Source: Minisyncoccota bacterium
Lineage (GTDB): Bacteria > Patescibacteriota > JACMRA01
DNA length: 58,555 bases
Direction: 5' to 3'
NCBI GenBank assembly: GCA_014376695.1
Contig: JACMRA010000013.1
Span: forward strand, 1-58,555
The notes under the pieces were generated by a model. That model made no database searches. It was not told where the DNA came from and saw nothing but the letters and a program-made list of their open reading frames with translations. The translations under genes and the position numbers were made by a program. Numbering within the stretch: the stretch's first letter is position 1; the number at the start of each line of letters is the position of its first letter. Shown here in pieces: positions 8,608-16,840 of this stretch.

Positions 8608-9108
8608 TTATGGGTGGGTATTATTTTGGTGTAGCTTAATCACCGACACAACCTCTGGGATAATATCTCCGGCCTTGCGGATTACTAGAATATCTCCAAT
8701 TGCCAAATCCTTGGTAATTACGTTTTTGTAATTGTGGAGCGTGGCCATCTGAACTGTGCTCCCGGCTAAGAGAACTGGCTCGAGCTTGGCAACGGGAGTT
8801 ACTTTGCCCGTGCGGCCGACTTGCCAAATAATATCAAGTAATTTGGTTGTGGTTTCCTCTGCTGGAAATTTGATCGCGCACCAACCGCGAGGAGTTTTGC
8901 CAACAATCCCAAGCTCATCTCTAAGCTGATTGTCGTTTAATTTGACCACCATCCCGTCAATTGGGTAACCTAGGTGATTTTTTTGGGATTGAATCTTCTC
9001 GGAGTAGCTCCATACCTGCTCAAGTCCGGTAACTACTTTGTTGAGAGGGCTGGTTGCAAAGCCCATTTGGCTGAGAAATTCGAGTTCTTGACTGTGTTTG
9101 CTAAACAT
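8608..9108 (-). pseudogene. NAD-dependent DNA ligase internal fragment
   Basis: The 166 codons match the middle of LigA only. They cover the end of the adenylation domain (YPIDGMVVKLND, motif IV, and CAIKFPAEE, motif V) and the start of the OB fold (QVGRTGKVTPVAKLEPV, GSTVQMATLHN). The catalytic KxDG lysine, NAD-binding Ia domain, zinc finger, helix-hairpin-helix and BRCT domains are missing. LigA is normally about 670 residues. The frame is intact and starts 6 nt after the ABC permease stop, so it is probably co-transcribed. It cannot ligate on its own. It is most likely a remnant of a duplication or rearrangement, with a complete ligA expected elsewhere. Confidence 0.85.
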
Positions 9109-9114
9109 AAAAAA

Positions 9115-9903
9115 TTAAGCTCTTAGCCCGTAACCTTTATTAAGAAAATACCAACTTGCAAGTCCAAATCCAGCATTTAAAAGTACCAAAACCGAAATAG
9201 ATACCGCAAGAGGCGTCTGGCTAACCCCGTAAAATCCATACCTAAACCCATCTATCATATAAACAATTGGATTAAATCGCGAAATGGTTTGCCAAATTGG
9301 CGGCAATTGATTGATCGAATAGAAAACACCGCCAAGATAAGTAAGCGGCGTCAAAACAAAAGTTGGAATAATTGAAACATCATCAAAAGTCTTGGCAAAA
9401 AGCCCATTAAGAAACCCAGCCAGTGCAAAAGTAGTAGCTGTCAAAATACTAAACAAAACTACATAACCCAAACTAAAAATCTGCAAAGGTACAAAAAATA
9501 GCGAAATTAAAATTATAATAGCCCCGATAACCAGCCCGCGTAAAACCCCAGTACTAACAAAACCTAGCAATATTATCCAATTAGGAGTTGGCGAGACCAG
9601 TATTTCTTCGATATGGCGTTGGAACTTTGCCCCAAACAAAGCAAAAACTACATTTTGAAACGAATTGAGAATTACGGCCATCATCACAAGTCCGGGAACC
9701 AAAAATTGCATATAAGTCAACCCGTCAAAAGTTCCATTAATCCGAGACCCAACGAACGAGCCAAAAACTACAAAATAAAGCGATTGGGTGATCACTGGTG
9801 GCAAAAGATTCTGTTGCCATACGCGGAGGTTGCGGACGACTTCTTTGCGGACGATTGAATAATAGCTAACCCAGCATAAACGAAAATATTGAAGTGTGGT
9901 CAT
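9115..9903 (-). CDS. ABC-2 type transporter permease
   Basis: This is a 262-residue integral membrane protein with about six hydrophobic helices. The cytoplasmic N-terminus (RKEVVRNLRVWQQNLLPPV) and the FLVPGLVMMAVI and PLTYLGGVFYSI segments are typical of the DrrB/NodJ-like ABC-2 family. It follows its ATPase by 4 nt on the minus strand, so the pair forms an exporter. The substrate is unknown; drugs, lipids or polysaccharides are usual for the family. No Shine-Dalgarno precedes the start. Confidence 0.88.
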   Translation of the reverse strand: MTTLQYFRLCWVSYYSIVRKEVVRNLRVWQQNLLPPVITQSLYFVVFGSFVGSRINGTFDGLTYMQFLVPGLVMMAVILNSFQNVVFALFGAKFQRHIEEILVSPTPNWIILLGFVSTGVLRGLVIGAIIILISLFFVPLQIFSLGYVVLFSILTATTFALAGFLNGLFAKTFDDVSIIPTFVLTPLTYLGGVFYSINQLPPIWQTISRFNPIVYMIDGFRYGFYGVSQTPLAVSISVLVLLNAGFGLASWYFLNKGYGLRA

Positions 9904-9907
9904 AAAA

Positions 9908-10846
9908 TTATTTTTTTAGAATGTTAATAAACAGAGTTTCTAAGCGATTACCTTTGGGGCGGAGACTCTTGACAGTGATTTTTTGAGTCGTCAGATATTG
10001 AATAAGATCGTTAATGGTTTGCTTGGATCCAATCTCAACTTCTAGACTATTTTCATCAATCACAACTAATTCGAATTTACTCGTGTTGGTAACTGCCTGA
10101 GCTACGAGCGGGGTCGGGACAAACTCTATAATATAACTTTCTTTGTCTGCGGAATGCAAGAGATTTTTGACTGTATCTAGCTTGACTATCTCCCCGTCTT
10201 TGATTATTGCTGCTCGAGTGCAGAGAGCTTCGACCTCTTCTAGGTAGTGGGTTGTTAGAAGTATTGTTACCCCATTTTCTCTATTGATTTTTTGGAGGTA
10301 ATTCCACATTCCCAGTCGTAATTGGACATCAACCCCAGCTGTTGGCTCGTCCAATATCAGAATTTGTGGATTGTGCATTAGGCTTCGAGCGATCATAAGT
10401 CGGCGTTTCATCCCGCCAGAAAGTGTGCGGCTCGGACTAGCAAGCTTGCCTCCAAGACCTAGATCTGTTAGGATTTGCTTAGCCCGAGGAATAGCAATCT
10501 CTCGATTAATTCCATAATACCCAGCCTGCGTCACACAGATATCGAGGCAACTATCGAATATCCCAAAGTTAAATTCTTGCGGTACAACTCCCAGATAAGT
10601 CTTAGCCGTCACAAAATCTTTGTCAGTATTCACGCCTTTAATCTCAACTTGACCAGTAGTTTTGGTAACCAAATCAGTAAGTATATTGATCAAAGTAGTC
10701 TTACCAGCCCCGTTAGCACCGAGCAAAGCAAAAAATTCACCCTCCTGTATTTCCAAGTTAATATCCTTAAGTGCCTGAACACCTTTGGATGGATAGAGTT
10801 TACTTACACTAACTAGCTTAATAGCTGGAATTGCAGAATTGGTCAT
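9908..10846 (-). CDS. ABC transporter ATP-binding protein
   Basis: This is a 312-residue nucleotide-binding subunit of the DrrA/CcmA type. It has Walker A GANGAGKTT, signature LSGGMKRR, Walker B LILDEPTAGVD and the H-loop TTHYLEE. A C-terminal accessory domain of about 80 residues follows. The frame is open further upstream (a start at 10915 is possible). The ATG at 10846 (MTNSAIPAIKL) is preferred because the ABC domain begins just after it. It overlaps nothing and is followed by its permease. Confidence 0.9.
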   Translation of the reverse strand: MTNSAIPAIKLVSVSKLYPSKGVQALKDINLEIQEGEFFALLGANGAGKTTLINILTDLVTKTTGQVEIKGVNTDKDFVTAKTYLGVVPQEFNFGIFDSCLDICVTQAGYYGINREIAIPRAKQILTDLGLGGKLASPSRTLSGGMKRRLMIARSLMHNPQILILDEPTAGVDVQLRLGMWNYLQKINRENGVTILLTTHYLEEVEALCTRAAIIKDGEIVKLDTVKNLLHSADKESYIIEFVPTPLVAQAVTNTSKFELVVIDENSLEVEIGSKQTINDLIQYLTTQKITVKSLRPKGNRLETLFINILKK

Positions 10847-10908
10847 ATAATGCTTATATGGGTAGATAAGTAATTTTTGGCAAGGGACCGAAAAGATTGA
10901 TTTTTTTG

Positions 10909-10937
10909 TTGACAATTTAGCCCCGATAGGATAGCTT
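10909..10937 (+). promoter_or_regulatory. candidate promoter for lepB
   Basis: TTGACA (10909-10914), 17 bp, then TAGCTT (10932-10937), a weak -10. The ATG at 10951 is 13 nt further on, predicting a leader of about 6 nt. Confidence 0.4.
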
Positions 10938-10950
10938 ATAACTATTGTTT

Positions 10951-11634
10951 ATGTCGCTACCTATAACCACTGCCAAACCGAAGTCAATCACAAAAGCTTT
11001 TTTTGCCAATTTTTTGAAATTTTTATGGGTATTTCTTTTTGTCTCGATTCTCCTCAAGCTTTTTGTTTTTCAACAAGTGACCGTGGTTGGACCAAGTATG
11101 GAACCTAATTACTTTACAGGGCAAGGGCTAATTGTTAACCAGATAGATAAGGATTTTGGACGGGGACAAGTTGTAGCTGTTTTCAAGGATCGCGAAGTAG
11201 CTCGCAGCGCCAACTTCTTTACCAAATTCCAAGCCACCATCTATCTCAAGCGAATTATTGGTTTGCCAGGAGAGTCAATCGAAATGATCGGCGACAAGGT
11301 AATTATCTATAACTCAGAGCATCCCGAAGGCAAGATATTAAGCGAGACCTATCTTGGAGCTAGCATTGTCGCAAGGTTAAAATCCGATAGATTTTACTAC
11401 CCAAAAACCGCAATCGCCGCAGGCACATTTTTTTTGATGGGAGATAATCGCATCAACAGCCAGGACTCACGAAACCTTGGCGCCTTTCCAGCATATTCAT
11501 TATTCGGGCAAGAAGTCCTGAGATTTTGGCCATGGCCAACCAGTGAAATATTCCAGAGGCCAATTTACAGCTTCGCTGATATAGATATAGACACCAAAAA
11601 AGCCCTGTCTCTGATTGGAAGTGGGCGGGAGTAG
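10951..11634 (+). CDS. lepB: signal peptidase I
   Basis: It cleaves signal peptides from exported proteins at the outer face of the cytoplasmic membrane. The 227-residue protein has one N-terminal membrane helix (residues about 18-42). The catalytic serine lies in GPSMEPNYF and the catalytic lysine in YLKRIIGLPGE. The GDNRINSQDSRNLG box is also present. All S26 family boxes are present in order. A TTG six nt earlier is in frame, but the ATG at 10951 is the natural start. It probably processes the exported proteins seen at both ends of this window. Confidence 0.94.
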   Translation: MSLPITTAKPKSITKAFFANFLKFLWVFLFVSILLKLFVFQQVTVVGPSMEPNYFTGQGLIVNQIDKDFGRGQVVAVFKDREVARSANFFTKFQATIYLKRIIGLPGESIEMIGDKVIIYNSEHPEGKILSETYLGASIVARLKSDRFYYPKTAIAAGTFFLMGDNRINSQDSRNLGAFPAYSLFGQEVLRFWPWPTSEIFQRPIYSFADIDIDTKKALSLIGSGRE

Positions 11635-11674
11635 CTGTTATAATTGATCAGATAAACCTCCTCTAACAATGTGC

Positions 11675-11699
11675 AAAAACCTTTACACCAAGGCTTTTT
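11675..11699 (+). terminator. possible terminator after lepB
   Basis: The hairpin pairs AAAA.CCTT with AAGG.TTTT around a 6-nt loop and ends in a T-run, 40 nt after the lepB stop. Confidence 0.4.
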
Positions 11700-11833
11700 A
11701 TCAAATTTGACAATTAGTGTTATATATATACTGCTATTAGTTTTGATAGAAATGTCAATAACTGCAAACCCAACTAAATAGATAAAGGTTAAAAGTACTA
11801 AAACGATCATTTACGTTCGCTCTATCTCTAGTT

Positions 11834-12136
11834 TTGACAACTGTGTCTTTCACAGCGCTCCAAGTACCCTTCAGTCAAAAAGCTGAAGCTCAGTGCGTGC
11901 CAAACTACCAAAATCACGTTGGAGCAGCTTTCAGTCTTCTTCAGTGTGTTGGACAACTAGCATGGATGACTGCAACAACATACAGCGTAAAAACTCAGCA
12001 CCTCTCCGAGTCGTTTGCTAGAAGCTATGGATACTGCCCGTCAGATCCAAATGTATTGGCAAACGAGTACGGAAGTAGAAACGGTTCACGATTTTGGTTT
12101 AGATTCAACGATCGTATGTACTTCGTTAGAAACTAG
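11834..12136 (+). CDS. small secreted cysteine-containing protein (start uncertain)
   Basis: The mature part (after AEAQC) is about 80 residues with four cysteines. It matches no family I know. The only standard start codon in frame is TTG 11834, which yields a signal peptide without a basic end. The open frame reaches back to 11786 and there reads RLKVLKRSFTFALSLVL. That is an ideal signal-peptide n-region and h-region, but it has no ATG, GTG or TTG. The true start may be a non-standard codon, or the start codon has been lost by mutation or a sequencing error. An 8-bp-stem hairpin follows at 12179. Confidence 0.5.
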   Translation: MTTVSFTALQVPFSQKAEAQCVPNYQNHVGAAFSLLQCVGQLAWMTATTYSVKTQHLSESFARSYGYCPSDPNVLANEYGSRNGSRFWFRFNDRMYFVRN

Positions 12137-12178
12137 TTAACGAAATTTGAAAACCTGCATCTGCTTATCTAAATTCAC

Positions 12179-12203
12179 GAGAACGATGGCATTCGTCGTT
12201 CTC
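12179..12203. terminator. hairpin between two small genes
   Basis: GAGAACGA and TCGTTCTC form a perfect 8-bp stem with a 9-nt loop, 42 nt after the stop of the secreted protein gene. The following T-run is weak (CATTCCTT), so termination is likely but not certain. Confidence 0.5.
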
Positions 12204-12221
12204 ATTCCTTAATGACAATTT

Positions 12222-12572
12222 ATGATTAATACAATTTTCACCTTGCTATCTTCTACTTTACTGAATCAAATTTTATTCGGTATTAATCTAGGTAATACCG
12301 CCCTGCCAAAGAAATTAATTTTTTCAAAATTTAATATAGGTTTCGGCTTCTTTTTCTCGGCAACTTTAATCGTAAATTTATTCTTTTATTATAATAACGG
12401 GCTTAAAAATGACTTATTGCTCACCTACGCCCTTTATTTCATTCTGTCTTTTTCGTTTCTTGGAACGTTAGTTTTTTATCTAAAAGCATTCTGGAGAGAA
12501 ATCATCAATATCGCCAAATTACAAATTTTCATCACAAGATTTGGTGTTGGGAGCGATAATTACACTCCTTAG
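12222..12572 (+). CDS. membrane protein, N-terminal part (probable frameshifted gene)
   Basis: This 116-residue hydrophobic protein has three likely helices and no recognised family. It ends at TAG 12570 while a second hydrophobic frame (+1) starts at 12541 inside it. The final residues (FGVGSDNYTP) are polar and out of character, as expected after a frameshift near 12535-12545. Together with the next ORF it would make one membrane protein of about 180 residues with five or six helices. Confidence 0.55.
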   Translation: MINTIFTLLSSTLLNQILFGINLGNTALPKKLIFSKFNIGFGFFFSATLIVNLFFYYNNGLKNDLLLTYALYFILSFSFLGTLVFYLKAFWREIINIAKLQIFITRFGVGSDNYTP

Positions 12573-12762
12573 CCCTCTCAATTACATCTCACCACTAATT
12601 TACGGCAATATAAATTGGTTGATATTGGGTGCTGTATATTTAGTTTTTGGTGCTATGGCTGTACTTCGATTAATATTTAGAACTAAGTTTAAATTTGGGA
12701 TTTATTACAGTATTCTAGTAGAGCTATTGTTAGTCTTAGGGTTGTATTTATTAATAAAGTAA
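12541..12762 (+). CDS. membrane protein, C-terminal part (probable frameshifted gene)
   Basis: These 73 codons form two clear hydrophobic helices (LVLGAIITLLSPL region and ILVELLLVLGLYLLI). The frame overlaps the preceding ORF by 32 bp. There is no promoter or ribosome-binding site, so translation as an independent gene is doubtful. It is most simply the second half of the 12222 gene. Confidence 0.5.
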   Translation: MVLGAIITLLSPLNYISPLIYGNINWLILGAVYLVFGAMAVLRLIFRTKFKFGIYYSILVELLLVLGLYLLIK

Positions 12763-12784
12763 GAATTAACCATAGAATTAACCG

Positions 12785-14245
12785 CTATAACATCTTTTTT
12801 TTCTTAGTCACAATCAACATATTCATTCTTGGGTTTTTGGCAAAGACTTGTTCGTGTTTTAGGACAAAGTCCCAGAATTTGTCTGTCCAGAGTTTTTCCC
12901 AGTCTTGATCGCCTTTGCCACTAGGGTAATCTGACATCTTTTTGAGATAATTTCCACCAGCCACATATGGCTTGGTCGCAAAAATTCCCCCATCGGCGTA
13001 TAACCCCATTCCCAGCACGTTGGCAACCATCACCCAACTGTAACTATCGATAAACATCGTCATAAACCACTCATAACACTCCATCGGATCGTATTCATTG
13101 AGCGTCATCCAATTGCTAATTACCATTAACCGCTCGATATGGTGACAATAAGCATAATCAAAGACGCTGGCCAGAGCATTATAAAGTGGCAGATTGGATT
13201 GAATACTCCCGAGTTCCGACTTATCCCAAAAATAATTGGGCAGCTTTTTGTGATTGCCAAAAAAATTATAACTAACCAAATTATCCCTATAAACATTCCA
13301 ATATAGGCAATTGACCCACTCACGCCAACCAATAATTTGGCGAATAAAGCCCTCTCTAGAATTATCAGGGATATGGTTTTGTCGCATTACCCAGTCAACT
13401 ACCTCCTGCGGTGTAAGAAGCCCGTTGTTCAAAAGTGGCGAAATTGTCGAATGAAATAAAAATGGATCCCGAGCCGTCAAAGCATCTTCATAAATCCCAA
13501 ATTTCTCAAAATATAGCTTGCCAAACTCCTCAAGTAATTCAAGAGCCTGAGGTCGGTTAACCGGAAAATACAAACCACTAAGGCTCCCATAATTATCACA
13601 AAAATGTGTTTCAATCAGCTTTTTGGCTTCAATTTCATGTCTCGACTGATAGGCTTTTGGCCGCTTAATTACCGTCTCGGTTTTTGGGATTTTTTTGCGA
13701 TTTTCTTCGTCTAGCGACCATTTGCCAAGACTTGAATTACCCTCATTATCGATAAACAAACCAAGCCTTCTTCGTTGCATTATATAAAAATCATTCATTC
13801 GAAGCCCCTTGGCGTGCTTTGTCCTGTAAGCATTCCAGTCAACCTGCCGTGTCAAAAATTTGGGCGAAACCAACCAATGTAAATTCAGGTTAAACTTTTG
13901 GGCTAGCTCGATTATAGTTTTTTTAAACCCTTTGTCATCGACTTCGACAATATAAATATCGGTGTATCCGTGCTTTGCGCCTGCCAGAATATCGAAGAGC
14001 ATTTCAAGATCTATTTGCTTGTCGAAGCGGTAGTAATCAACGGTTTTATCCAGAGATATTAGGTGGTCAGCGTACTCGCGCATCGCCACGAAACAATACA
14101 AAATCCGGGCCTTGTGATATAAAAACTCCGTATTAAAATCCTTAGACTCAAGCATTACATAATTAGTCTCAATCTCTAGGGCAGGATGATTATGATAGAG
14201 TTGATCGCCTAAGATTAGAGTTATATTTTTGGGGGAAGTAGCCAT
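12785..14245 (-). CDS. cryptochrome/photolyase-related protein lacking the Fe-S cysteines
   Basis: This is a 486-residue member of the photolyase-related family (COG3046, prokaryotic 6-4 photolyase/FeS-BCP type). The N-terminal Rossmann part starts ITLILGDQLYHNHPAL. The FAD-binding helical part contains QIIGWREWVNCLYW, YAYCHHIERLMVISNW, MFIDSYSWVMVANVLGMG and ADGGIFATKPYVAGG. In characterised FeS-BCPs the MSDY motif is followed by a cysteine trio binding a 4Fe-4S cluster. Here MSDYPSGKGDQDWEKLW contains none, so the cluster is probably absent. The role is likely light-dependent repair or photoreception. Confidence 0.85.
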   Translation of the reverse strand: MATSPKNITLILGDQLYHNHPALEIETNYVMLESKDFNTEFLYHKARILYCFVAMREYADHLISLDKTVDYYRFDKQIDLEMLFDILAGAKHGYTDIYIVEVDDKGFKKTIIELAQKFNLNLHWLVSPKFLTRQVDWNAYRTKHAKGLRMNDFYIMQRRRLGLFIDNEGNSSLGKWSLDEENRKKIPKTETVIKRPKAYQSRHEIEAKKLIETHFCDNYGSLSGLYFPVNRPQALELLEEFGKLYFEKFGIYEDALTARDPFLFHSTISPLLNNGLLTPQEVVDWVMRQNHIPDNSREGFIRQIIGWREWVNCLYWNVYRDNLVSYNFFGNHKKLPNYFWDKSELGSIQSNLPLYNALASVFDYAYCHHIERLMVISNWMTLNEYDPMECYEWFMTMFIDSYSWVMVANVLGMGLYADGGIFATKPYVAGGNYLKKMSDYPSGKGDQDWEKLWTDKFWDFVLKHEQVFAKNPRMNMLIVTKKKKML

Positions 14246-14388
14246 ATATTAGACAGCTTTAGCAGTATGCGTAATTGTGTCAAAAGCCCTAAGATTACAG
14301 GAAGAATTTACTTGCAATTTTACAAAGATCTTTTGTGATTTTCAATTGACAATTGGCAGTTTATGTGATTTGATGTAGATAGTTTTTA

Positions 14389-15690
14389 ATGAATTTTTCT
14401 GTTTTTATTGATATGAATAAGCTAAACACTGTTACTCAAAATATTCACTTTTACCTCAAAAATCTACGGGCAACCAATAAGTTGATTTACATTGCCTGTT
14501 TGTTATTTTGCCTAATGGTATTTGGGTTGATTAGCATTGTACAGCCTCATACAGAATTAATTCGCACCAGGGCGCAGAGCCAGCCTTGTCAAACGGGAAC
14601 CAATCAATATCAGATCTGCTACGCCGAGTATATCTCCCCACCTATTCTGGCAAGCGCCAATTCATCTTCGGCAACCCCACTTCTCCAATCTGTTCAAGTA
14701 GCCCAAAATACCCTTACTGACAAAGATTTTACAGTTTCTGTACCTGCCGAATCAGCTCCCAAATCAGCTGCGCCAACGCCAACGCCAGATCCCAAGCCCG
14801 TTGAAACGCCAAAACCCGTAGAAACGCCAAAACCCACCACAGATCCCACACCTGCCAAATCGGCAATCGTAAATTCTCAGGCTCAGCCCACCCCTAGTTC
14901 GGAACCAGTCAAGACCAGTGAACCAGCAATTGTGAGTAAATCGGAATCAGCTCCAACTAGTGCGCCAGAATTCGGACTCGGTCAGGCGGGGACGGTGGCA
15001 AGTATTGACTTATCAAAATCCGCCCAACCACCCAAAAATAACAGCAATAATTGGAGTTTTCTACTTATACAAAACTGGATTTACATTCTTGGCTCCATCA
15101 TCGCATTGCTGCTTATGATTTTGATTTTCTCAATTATTCGAGCTAGTCGCAAACGCACCAAACAAAATATCAAACCTGTCCCAACTAATAAAAAATCCCC
15201 AGATCTCGATAACTTGACTTATCGTCTCGACAATATGCCACCAGAGGTTGAAGCTAATTCCACTTCAGAATTTGATAATCCTTTTGAGGCCGTGGCCAAT
15301 ATACCCACTTTTGATAGTGATAATCTAAGCTTTGGTCCATCGACCCAATTCCCAAATCAGTCAAATGCAAGCCAACCCTTTGAACCAATTAATCCAATCT
15401 ATCTCCAAGAAATTCCAGCCCCTCAAATTACAAATCCAGCCCCAACTCTTAATGTCTCGGGTTACTCGTCGCTAATTCACGACCGTCTCAATCAGGTTAA
15501 ATCGGTACCCAAAGACCCTCAAAAACAAGCCCTTGATAATCAACTCTGGGCCGAATACAACCACTATTTGACTGGCAAAAGAAGCCGGCCGTTCCCTTTG
15601 ACCATCAAAGATAGAGTCTTTTTTGCGTATTCCTTGGCTTACATTACGGTCAAAGTCTATGTAGTTGACTGGGATCTCTGGGGAGAATAA
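14389..15690 (+). CDS. proline-rich bitopic membrane protein of unknown function
   Basis: The 433 residues contain a hydrophobic helix at about 32-52. A long Pro/Thr/Ser-rich region follows with a VETPKP repeat (residues about 125-160). A second helix lies at about 224-247 (IYILGSIIALLLMILIFSII). After a basic stretch comes a cytoplasmic Pro/Asn-rich part, and a conserved-looking last 75 residues rich in aromatics (AEYNHYLTGKRSRPFPLTI). The middle segment is therefore probably outside the cell. No enzyme motif is visible. It could be a cell-surface or envelope-spanning scaffold. Confidence 0.7.
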   Translation: MNFSVFIDMNKLNTVTQNIHFYLKNLRATNKLIYIACLLFCLMVFGLISIVQPHTELIRTRAQSQPCQTGTNQYQICYAEYISPPILASANSSSATPLLQSVQVAQNTLTDKDFTVSVPAESAPKSAAPTPTPDPKPVETPKPVETPKPTTDPTPAKSAIVNSQAQPTPSSEPVKTSEPAIVSKSESAPTSAPEFGLGQAGTVASIDLSKSAQPPKNNSNNWSFLLIQNWIYILGSIIALLLMILIFSIIRASRKRTKQNIKPVPTNKKSPDLDNLTYRLDNMPPEVEANSTSEFDNPFEAVANIPTFDSDNLSFGPSTQFPNQSNASQPFEPINPIYLQEIPAPQITNPAPTLNVSGYSSLIHDRLNQVKSVPKDPQKQALDNQLWAEYNHYLTGKRSRPFPLTIKDRVFFAYSLAYITVKVYVVDWDLWGE

Positions 15691-15714
15691 GCCTACCAAG
15701 AATTGACAAGTCGT

Positions 15715-16770
15715 TTAGTTTCCGATTATAAATTCGACTATATCACCGTCAAGCATTGGATAGTCTTTGCCAGCTAAATTCAGTTTACCGCCTGCAGTTA
15801 CGCCTTTCCAGCCACCAAGCTCAACAAAATCTTTGTATTTACAAACGCTGGCTTTAATAAACTTTTTTTCAAAATCGGTATGGATTTTGCCAGCACACTC
15901 CGGAGCCAGCATTCCGTTAGTAAACGTCCAGGCCCGAGCCTCTTTTTCGCCTACGGTTAGATAGGTGGATAGATTGAGTGTCTCGAAACATTTCTTGATT
16001 AGTTTATCTAGTCCGCTTTCTGGACTGACCCCAAGCTCAATCCTCTCCTCAATACTCATATCCGCAAGAGCCAGCTCTCCAGCAATATCCAACTCAAAGT
16101 CAGTAGCGTACTCGAAGTTGGCCGTATCCAAACTCACATTACACAGTCGCATAATCGGTTTATCAGTTAATAAATTGAGTCCTTTTCGCCATTTGATAAG
16201 ATCTTTGTCGGCGTTGGCTGGGCTTAATACCGTATTAGCTGGTTGGAGATTGACCACGGCTTGAAGCAACTCTTGGGCCAAATTAATTTTTTGACTGGCT
16301 AGGACATCTTTGCTGGTTTTGAGGTCTTTTTCGAGGCGAGTCATCATTTTCTCAAGCATTGATTGATCGGCCATTGTCAATTCCATCACTAGAATTTCTT
16401 CGTCTTCGCCTGGATTAACTCGATTTTCGACGTGAATTATATTATCATCCTCAAAACATCGAAGCACCATTAATATCATATCACACTCGCGAATATGGCT
16501 AAGGAATTGATTACCGAGCCCCGCTCCTTGTGAAGCTCCTTTGACAAGCCCCGCGATATCCTTGAACTCGATATTGGCGTAAATTGTCTTTTCGGCATTG
16601 GCCATTGCGGCCAGCTTTTCGAGCCGTGGATCGTGGACTGCTACCGTTCCATCGGTTGGATCAATGGTACAAAATGGGAAGTTAGCCACTGGCACAGTGT
16701 TCTTAGTAATAAGATTAAATAGGGATGATTTGCCCGCGTTAGGCAGGCCTACAAGTCCGACAGATAGCAT
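15715..16770 (-). CDS. ychF: ribosome-binding ATPase YchF
   Basis: This is an Obg-family P-loop protein that prefers ATP and associates with ribosomes. The 351-residue protein has GLVGLPNAGKSSLFN (G1), the FCTIDP switch, and DIAGLVKGASQGAGLGNQFL (G3 region). A helical insert and the C-terminal TGS domain (LTVGEKEARAWTFTNG to DGDIVEFIIGN) follow. The frame stays open to 16839, but YchF proteins begin two or three residues before the GLVGLPN motif, so the ATG at 16770 is chosen. It lies 70 nt after cysS on the same strand. Confidence 0.94.
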   Translation of the reverse strand: MLSVGLVGLPNAGKSSLFNLITKNTVPVANFPFCTIDPTDGTVAVHDPRLEKLAAMANAEKTIYANIEFKDIAGLVKGASQGAGLGNQFLSHIRECDMILMVLRCFEDDNIIHVENRVNPGEDEEILVMELTMADQSMLEKMMTRLEKDLKTSKDVLASQKINLAQELLQAVVNLQPANTVLSPANADKDLIKWRKGLNLLTDKPIMRLCNVSLDTANFEYATDFELDIAGELALADMSIEERIELGVSPESGLDKLIKKCFETLNLSTYLTVGEKEARAWTFTNGMLAPECAGKIHTDFEKKFIKASVCKYKDFVELGGWKGVTAGGKLNLAGKDYPMLDGDIVEFIIGN

Positions 16771-16840
16771 AGAACAAATTAGATTAATGGGATTATTTTT
16801 TGATATCAAAAGCCTATTAGAGAATAACCAAAAAGTCAAC

